Shown one piece after another: positions 7,084-11,240 of a stretch of DNA of 11,240 nucleotides. Position 1 is the first letter of the stretch. Each line of letters begins with the position of its first letter. The translations under genes were made by a program, and so were the position numbers. This DNA comes from Brooklawnia sp050943675 (GTDB taxonomy: Bacteria; Actinomycetota; Actinomycetes; Propionibacteriales; Propionibacteriaceae), in NCBI GenBank assembly GCA_050943675.1, contig JBMNPP010000080.1, positions 1 through 11,240 of the forward strand, in the 5' to 3' direction. Below the pieces are notes generated by a model. It was not told where the DNA came from. It ran no database searches and was given only the letters and a program-made list of their open reading frames with translations.

Positions 7084-8399
7084 CTACAGGGCGAGCCGCT
7101 GGGACACCAGCCCGGCCAGTCGCTCAGCCACCTGTTGTGCCTGGTCCAGGGTGGTCGCCTCGACCATCACGCGAACCAGCGGCTCGGTGCCCGAGGGACG
7201 CAACAGCACGCGGCCGCCATGCCCGAGTTCACGGTTGGCGGCGGTGACTGCCTGGGTGATCTCCGGATCGATCCCGGCGCGCATCTTGTCGACATTGGGC
7301 ACATTGATCATCACCTGCGGAAGCGTGGTCACCACGGAAGCAAGGTCGGCCAGGGTGCGTCCAGTGGTGGCCATACAGCTGGCCAGGTGCAGCCCGGTGA
7401 GCACCCCGTCGCCAGTGCTGGCGTATTCGCTGATGATCACATGGCCGGATTGTTCGCCACCCAGGGTGAAGCCGTTGGCCGCCATCGCCTCGAGCACGTA
7501 CCGGTCACCGACGCGGGTTTGCTCAACGTGGATCCCGTTGGCACGCATCGCATTGAGCAGCCCCAGGTTGCTCATCACGGTGGCGACCAGGGTGTCATTG
7601 TGCAGCCTGCCCTCGGCCTTGAGTTGCAGGGCCAGGATGGCCAGGATCTTGTCGCCATCGATCAGGTTGCCTGCGGCATCCACGGCCAGGCAGCGGTCGG
7701 CGTCACCATCGAGGGCAATGCCCAGGCCCGCGCCATTTTCGACCACTGCGGCCTGCAGGCCGGCCATATGGGTCGAGCCGCAACCATCGTTGATGTTCAA
7801 TCCGTTGGGGGTCTTGTTGATGCACAGCACATCGCCGCAGCACCATTGGCGGCATCAATGACCACGCTCAGCCCATCAAGCCGGACGCCGGCCAGGCTGG
7901 CCACCAGGTAATCGATATAGCGTTGCCGCAGCACACCGTCGTCGGCCCGCAGGCTCCCGACGTCCCCACCGGTGGGGTGGTCCCATTCCTGACCGAGCCG
8001 GTCCTCGATCTGGTCCTCGATGAAGTCATCCAGCTTGACCCCGCCCCGCTGGAAGAACTTGATGCCGTTGTCGGGCATCGGATTGTGCGAGGCCGACAAC
8101 ATGACGCCAAGGTCGCTGCCCTGGTCGTTGACCAGGTAGGCCAACCCCGGAGTCGGCACCACACCGACGTCGACCACATCCACCCCCGCACTGGCCAGGC
8201 CAGCGCTGACCGCGGCACTCAGGAACTCCCCCGAGATGCGGGTGTCACGGCCGACCAGTGCGGTCAACCGGCGACCGTCCCCGGTTGAGGTCTCACCCAG
8301 CACCCGGGCAGCCGCGACCGCCAGTTCCATCGCAAGTTCTGCGGTCAGGTCAACATTGGCGACCCCGCGCACTCCGTCGGTTCCAAACAAACGTGCCAT
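7084..8399 (-). pseudogene. glmM: Phosphoglucosamine mutase, frameshifted by a small internal deletion
   Basis: GlmM converts glucosamine-6-phosphate to glucosamine-1-phosphate, between GlmS and GlmU on the way to peptidoglycan. The reading frame is split in two. The first part, from the ATG at 8399, has ARLFGTDGVRG at 2-12, the phosphoserine loop SASHNPMPDNG at 102-112 (second Ser likely phosphorylated) and ends in conserved order at VVIDAANGAA (179-188). It then runs out of frame to a stop at 7797. The second part resumes in another frame at about 7833 with DVLCINKTPNGLNINDGCGS and contains the Mg site DGDADRC, GGEQSGH and the phosphate-binding RPSGTEP, ending at 7084. By comparison with remembered homologues, about 13 residues between NGAA and DVLCI are represented by only 2 nt, so roughly 37 bp are missing around 7834-7838. 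Both halves are otherwise well conserved, so the break is very recent or an assembly error. A TAGGCT box lies 8 nt before the ATG. Confidence 0.88.
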
Positions 8400-8407
8400 G
8401 AGGACAC

Positions 8408-8413
8408 AGCCTA
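8408..8413 (-). promoter_or_regulatory. -10 box of glmM, leaderless layout
   Basis: TAGGCT (8413 to 8408) fits TANNNT and is 8 nt from the glmM ATG at 8399. With no ribosome binding site before the ATG, a leaderless transcript is likely. It lies downstream of the rpsI terminator hairpin, so glmM would have its own promoter. Confidence 0.5.
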
Positions 8414-8490
8414 GCGGTCGGGCACTGGAAGATCTGACCGGCACAAGCCCTGGCGCTGATTGATGTGGCCGATCCAGGCTGCAGATGGCA

Positions 8491-8527
8491 CAGCGGCCGG
8501 CCACCCGCCTGGGGTGACCGGCCGCTG
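8491..8527 (-). terminator. Strong hairpin terminator after rpsI
   Basis: CAGCGGCCGG (8491-8500) pairs perfectly with CCGGCCGCTG (8518-8527). Inside, after one mismatch, five more pairs (8502-8506 with 8512-8516) close a 5-nt loop. The hairpin begins 17 nt after the rpsI stop on the minus strand and is not followed by a run of T, the hairpin-only type often seen in high-GC actinobacteria. It would end the rplM-rpsI transcript before glmM. Confidence 0.75.
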
Positions 8528-8543
8528 GAAGCAGCTGACCGGA

Positions 8544-9098
8544 TCAGCGCTTGGAGTACTGCGGAGCCTTGCGGGCCTTCTTGAGACCTGCCTTCTTGCG
8601 CTCCTTGATGCGGGCGTCCCTGGTCAGCAGGCCGGCCTTCTTCAGAGCCGGACGGCTGGCCTCGGCGTCGATCGCGTTCAACGCGCGGGCGATGCCCAGG
8701 CGCAGGGCACCGGACTGGCCGGTGACACCGCCACCGGTGATCAGCGCGACCACGTCGTAGGCGTCCAGCACCCCGGCGGTGACCAGCGGCTCGGTGATCG
8801 ACTGCTGGTGCACCTTGTTGGGGAAGTAGTCGTCCAGGGTGCGGCCATTGATCTTCCACTGGCCGCTGCCCGGGATCAGGCGGACCCGGGCGATGGCCTG
8901 CTTGCGGCGCCCGGTGCCGTGACCGGGTGCGATCAGGGCAGGACGCTCGGTCGATGCGACCTGGGCGGCAGTCGCGGAGTCGGCCCGGTAGGCGATCTCG
9001 CGATTCTGCTCGTCGATGAATGGCTTGGTCTCGGTGGCTTCGAGGTCTTCGGTCTGGGTCTCGGACACAGTCAAATCCTTGGTGTTCTGGTCGCTCAC
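8544..9098 (-). CDS. rpsI: 30S ribosomal protein S9 (uS9)
   Basis: S9 sits in the head of the small ribosomal subunit, its basic C-terminal tail reaching the P-site tRNA. The core from GTGRRKQAIARVRLIPGSG through YFPNKVHQQ and GQSGALRLGIARALN to the invariant tail KARKAPQYSKR is complete. From the GTG at 9098 the protein has 184 residues, with an acidic N-terminal extension of about 50 residues that E. coli S9 (130) lacks; shorter extensions are usual in actinobacteria. That GTG overlaps the rplM stop as GTGA (9095-9098). A second GTG at 9071 has AAGGA about 7 nt upstream and would give 175 residues starting with VSETQTED; it is a serious alternative. The gene is co-transcribed with rplM and followed by a strong hairpin. 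Confidence 0.95.
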   Translation of the reverse strand: MSDQNTKDLTVSETQTEDLEATETKPFIDEQNREIAYRADSATAAQVASTERPALIAPGHGTGRRKQAIARVRLIPGSGQWKINGRTLDDYFPNKVHQQSITEPLVTAGVLDAYDVVALITGGGVTGQSGALRLGIARALNAIDAEASRPALKKAGLLTRDARIKERKKAGLKKARKAPQYSKR

Positions 9099-9538
9099 TG
9101 GGCAACCTGGGTGATCTCGTAGGGCTGCGGGCGCTGCGCAGAGTGTGGGTGTTCTGGGCCGGAGTAGACCTTCAGCTTGCCCATCTGGGCGCGGCTGAGC
9201 TTGTTCTTGGGCATCATGCCCCACACGGCCTTCTCGACCAGTGCGCGCGCGTCAGAATCGCGCAGGTCACCGGCAGTGCGGGTCTTCAGACCGCTTGGGA
9301 AGCCCGAGACGGTGTGCCGCAGTGAATCAGCGGCCTTGTTGCCGGTCAGGGCGACCTTGCTCGCATTGACGACGATCACGAAATCGCCGACGTCGACGTG
9401 GCGGGCGAAAGCCGCCTTGTGCTTGCCGCGCAGCAGCTTGGCCACCGTTGTGGCAAGCCGTCCGAGCACGACGTCGTTGGCATCGATCACGAGCCATTCC
9501 CTGGTGACTTCACCAGGCTTCGGGCTGTAGGTAGTCAC
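9095..9538 (-). CDS. rplM: 50S ribosomal protein L13 (uL13)
   Basis: L13 is an early-assembling large-subunit protein that binds 23S rRNA. The 147 residues match the actinobacterial length exactly. Seen in the sequence: TTYSPKPGEVTREWLVIDA at the start, LGRLAT and LLRGKHKAAF near 25-44, GDFVIVVNA near 51-59, and the family signature around MMPKNKLSRAQMGKLKVYSG, then PEHPHSAQ near the end. The GTG at 9538 fits the family N-terminus; a weak GGA lies about 10 nt upstream. Reading the frame further upstream would translate the leader into low-quality sequence with no homology. It is the first gene of the rplM-rpsI pair; in E. coli L13 represses its own operon through the mRNA leader, and the leader here is long enough for similar control. 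Confidence 0.97.
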   Translation of the reverse strand: MTTYSPKPGEVTREWLVIDANDVVLGRLATTVAKLLRGKHKAAFARHVDVGDFVIVVNASKVALTGNKAADSLRHTVSGFPSGLKTRTAGDLRDSDARALVEKAVWGMMPKNKLSRAQMGKLKVYSGPEHPHSAQRPQPYEITQVAQ

Positions 9539-9603
9539 GGTTTCGTCCGTCTTCCGAGTTGTTGTAGCACGACTAAAACGGCGTCCCCATTCTTCCTGGG
9601 ACC

Positions 9604-9622
9604 CGAAGCCAAAGTGGCTTCG
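9604..9622 (-). other. Perfect hairpin in the rplM-rpsI 5' leader
   Basis: CGAAGCCA (9604-9611) and TGGCTTCG (9615-9622) form a perfect 8-bp stem with a 3-nt loop. It lies in the predicted leader, about 65 nt upstream of the rplM start codon and about 20 nt after the predicted transcription start. Position and shape suit an L13 autoregulatory site, but I cannot match it to a described L13 leader family, and no T run follows it, so it is not an obvious attenuator. Confidence 0.4.
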
Positions 9623-9642
9623 CGCGGGAACGACCATCGACC

Positions 9643-9673
9643 AGACTAGTGGACGGTGCCGGTCGCGGCCAAA
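9643..9673 (-). promoter_or_regulatory. Candidate promoter of the rplM-rpsI operon
   Basis: TAGTCT (9648 to 9643) fits the -10 pattern, with TTGGCC (9673 to 9668) 19 bp upstream as a possible -35 (four of six consensus bases). Transcription would start near 9636 and give a leader of about 100 nt containing the hairpin at 9604-9622. Unlike the boxes before glmS and glmM, it is not adjacent to a start codon. Confidence 0.45.
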
Positions 9674-9680
9674 TCGGATC

Positions 9681-10862
9681 TCAACCAGCCGCCAGCCGCG
9701 GTCCATTGCGCAACACGTCGACCGCCAGTTCGAAGGCGGTGGGGAAGGCGTCCTCATCCAGCCCGAAGGTTGGCTGGTGGTGTGAGCCGGTGAAGCCCTT
9801 GTCCGGATTGCCGGCGCCGATGAAAACATAGGTCGCGGGCACCAGTTCGGCAAACGCAGCAAAATCCTCTCCGCCCAGCATTGGCGGCTCACTGGTCACC
9901 GCCTCACCCCAGCGGGCCGTGGCCAACTCCCGGACGATCGAGGTGCGGGCCGGGTCGTTCCAGACCATGTCATAACCGACCAGGTAATCCAGTTCGCAGG
10001 ACAGACCCGGATGAGCGGCCTCCAGCCCGGCCAGCAGTTGCGCCATGGAGTCCTGGATCTTCTGCCGGGTTTGCGGGTCGGTGGTGCGCACGGTGCCACC
10101 CAGGCGGGCCTGTGGGGCGATCACATTCAGCGCCAACTCGTCACCTGCCTCCAGCCAGGTCACCGAGACCACCGCCGGGACCAGCGCATTGATGCGCCGC
10201 GACACCACTGTCTGCAACTGCCCGATCAACTGGCTGGCGGCGATGAGCGGGTCGATGGTCAACTCCGGGGTGGAGGCATGCCCGCCCTGGCCGTTGATGG
10301 TGATCCTGAACAGGTCTGCATTGGTGGAGGCGCGACCGTCCTTGATGTCGACCTGCCCGGTGGGCATCGGGGTCCACAGGTGGAAGCCGTAGATGAAGTC
10401 GAAATCGTCGAAATAGCCGGTGGCCACCAGCTCCCTGGCACCACCGGGTGGGGTCTCCTCGGCATGCTGGAAGATGCCGACGACCTGCCCGCTGAGTGCG
10501 TCGAGGTTGTCATCGGCCCAGGCCAGGGCGGCCATCACGATCGCAGTGTGGCCATCGTGCCCGCAGGCATGCATTCGGTCGGGCACCCGCGAGGCGAACC
10601 CCAGGTCGGGGCGATCCTCCTGGATGGCCAGCCCATCGATGTCGGCCCGGATGCCGATGCGGGGACCGGGCCTGCCAGTATCCAGTTCGACCACCAGCGA
10701 GGTGGGGGTGAGGTTGTCGAAGGTGGCGTGGCGCAGCCGGGCCCGCAGTTCAGTGGCGATATAGGCCACCGTCCGGTGCTCGTGGAAGGAGATCTCGGGA
10801 TACTGGTGCAGGTGCCTGCGCCAGGCGACCAATTGGTCCAGGTAGTTCGTGCTCCCGCTCAT
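9681..10862 (-). CDS. M20D family metal-dependent amidohydrolase / carboxypeptidase
   Basis: This 393-residue enzyme belongs to the group of N-acyl-L-amino-acid amidohydrolases, hippurate hydrolases and IAA-conjugate hydrolases, which split amide bonds using a two-metal site. Likely metal ligands are visible: MHACGHDGH at 97-105 (C100, H102), FQHAEE at 131-136 (E136), GFHLW at 159-163 (H161) and the late GSHHQPTF at 359-366. RADIDGLAIQE at 72-82 and the dimerisation-domain motif GGHASTPELTIDPL at 193-206 are also present, followed by LGGEDFAAF at 329-337. There is no signal peptide, so it acts in the cytoplasm. The ATG at 10862 is chosen because GAGGAGG (10870-10876) stands 7 nt upstream and the usual RRHLHQYPE motif starts at residue 15; the frame is open to 11036 but that stretch has no homology. 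The family does not reveal the substrate. It is divergent from the EF-G-like gene; its stop lies in the rplM promoter region. Confidence 0.92.
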   Translation of the reverse strand: MSGSTNYLDQLVAWRRHLHQYPEISFHEHRTVAYIATELRARLRHATFDNLTPTSLVVELDTGRPGPRIGIRADIDGLAIQEDRPDLGFASRVPDRMHACGHDGHTAIVMAALAWADDNLDALSGQVVGIFQHAEETPPGGARELVATGYFDDFDFIYGFHLWTPMPTGQVDIKDGRASTNADLFRITINGQGGHASTPELTIDPLIAASQLIGQLQTVVSRRINALVPAVVSVTWLEAGDELALNVIAPQARLGGTVRTTDPQTRQKIQDSMAQLLAGLEAAHPGLSCELDYLVGYDMVWNDPARTSIVRELATARWGEAVTSEPPMLGGEDFAAFAELVPATYVFIGAGNPDKGFTGSHHQPTFGLDEDAFPTAFELAVDVLRNGPRLAAG

Positions 10863-10909
10863 CGCCAGTCCTCCTCGCGATCGGCCAACCCGGCAGTGCT
10901 GCAGACACA

Positions 10910-10952
10910 ACCCTACCCAGCCGCCTGCGGCCTGCTGCAGCTTGCGGGCGGC
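10910..10952 (-). promoter_or_regulatory. Candidate amidohydrolase promoter with an overlapping inverted repeat
   Basis: TAGGGT (10915 to 10910) fits TANNNT and would place transcription start near 10902, about 40 nt before the ATG with a good ribosome binding site. Directly upstream, where the -35 should be, lies an inverted repeat: 10920-10928 pairs with 10944-10952 (eight Watson-Crick pairs and one G-T), around a 15-nt centre containing CTGCAG. It could be a regulator site or a chance GC-rich palindrome. No clear -35 is seen. Confidence 0.3.
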
Positions 10953-11008
10953 ACAACGAGAGCGCCGGAATTCTTGCGGCATTTGGAGAAGACGGGCAAT
11001 GTTGGTGC

Positions 11009-11240
11009 ATGAGTTCAAAGACGAGCGCGCAAGCACCCAGGGTGACCAGTCCCGCAGATCTACGCAACGTGGTTCTGGTCGGATCGGCCGGATCCGGCAA
11101 GACCACGTTGTTCGAGAACCTGCTCAAGACGAGGATCAGTGGCTACCGCGGCGAGAAGGATGACGCCGAACGCCAGGCAGCACTGACGCTGGCCACCATC
11201 ACCAACGACGCAACAGTGATCAACCTGTTGGATGCTCCCG
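11009..11240 (+). CDS. Elongation factor G-like GTPase (EF-G2 type), N-terminal part
   Basis: This is the first 77 codons of a translational GTPase. After a short polar leader, SPADLRNVVLVGSAGSGKTT contains the P-loop GSAGSGKT at residues 25-32, followed by FENLL, the stretch KDDAERQAALTLATI (50-64) that corresponds to the region before switch II in EF-G2 proteins, and VINLLDAP at 70-77, the beginning of the DxxG motif, at the window edge. The wording RNVVLVG plus the lack of the usual ERGITI sequence fits the actinobacterial EF-G-like family (FusA2) better than true EF-G. Its role is not well defined. The ATG at 11009 is the first plausible start, but no ribosome binding site (GGAGAA at 10985-10990 is too far) or TANNNT box at leaderless spacing supports it. 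GTG at 11042 is an alternative. The rest lies outside the window. Confidence 0.8.
   Translation, partial: MSSKTSAQAPRVTSPADLRNVVLVGSAGSGKTTLFENLLKTRISGYRGEKDDAERQAALTLATITNDATVINLLDAP

Noticed and set aside
7057..7086. Bidirectional terminator between convergent coaA and glmM
   Set aside because: Only a 6-bp GATCAG/CTGATC repeat and a short CGGG/CCCG pairing are present, partly inside coaA; too weak to call.
7810..7845. Programmed ribosomal frameshifting to rejoin the two glmM halves
   Set aside because: No slippery sequence or downstream stimulatory structure is evident, and about 12-13 conserved residues would still be missing after a shift.
10011..11012. Plus-strand open frame (333 codons) opposite the amidohydrolase
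   Set aside because: It is the antisense shadow of the M20D gene, whose metal-binding motifs are complete on the minus strand.
1..11240. CRISPR arrays, tRNA or rRNA genes, insertion-sequence ends, phage or defence genes
   Set aside because: I saw no spaced direct repeats, no tRNA-like cloverleaf, no transposase reading frame and no terminal inverted repeats; apart from the DUF222/HNH relic everything is housekeeping.

Overview
The window is about 11 kb of high-GC bacterial chromosome, almost entirely housekeeping genes. The gene set and order (rplM-rpsI, then glmM, with coaA divergent from glmS-acpS-nnr), the frequent GTG/TTG starts, an MgtA-like mannosyltransferase, an EF-G2-like GTPase and a decayed 13E12-type DUF222/HNH gene all point to an actinobacterium. 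The protein sequences look most like Propionibacteriaceae (Propionibacterium and relatives). The family assignment is inference from remembered homologues, not from a search.

Layout, left to right. Positions 1-468 (minus) hold the N-terminal third or so of a DEAD-box RNA helicase that runs off the left edge. Positions 583-1262 hold a heavily decayed DUF222/HNH endonuclease-like gene on the plus strand. A GT4 mannosyltransferase (1310-2446, plus) follows and overlaps by 52 bp, tail to tail, with the minus-strand operon glmS-acpS-nnr (6064 down to 2395), whose genes are joined by 4-base ATGA and GTGA overlaps. coaA (6148-7071, plus) is divergent from glmS across an 83-bp gap. It is convergent with glmM (8399-7084, minus), which is broken by a small out-of-frame deletion. 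Next is the rplM-rpsI operon (9538-8544, minus), closed by a strong hairpin. An M20D amidohydrolase (10862-9681, minus) is divergent from the start of an EF-G2-like GTPase gene (11009 to the right edge).

How the genes fit together. GlmS makes glucosamine-6-phosphate and GlmM would convert it to glucosamine-1-phosphate for UDP-GlcNAc and peptidoglycan. CoaA starts CoA synthesis, AcpS uses CoA to arm acyl carrier protein, and Nnr repairs hydrated NAD(P)H. RplM and RpsI are ribosomal proteins. Nothing here looks like a new defence, mobile or biosynthetic system.

The points most worth a second look are: (a) the frameshifted but otherwise perfectly conserved glmM, normally an essential gene; (b) the DUF222/HNH relic; (c) a repeated promoter layout, with TANNNT boxes 7-8 nt from start codons in front of the mannosyltransferase, glmS, glmM and a seven-codon ORF before coaA, which suggests leaderless mRNAs; (d) that seven-codon ORF, which overlaps the TTG start of coaA.
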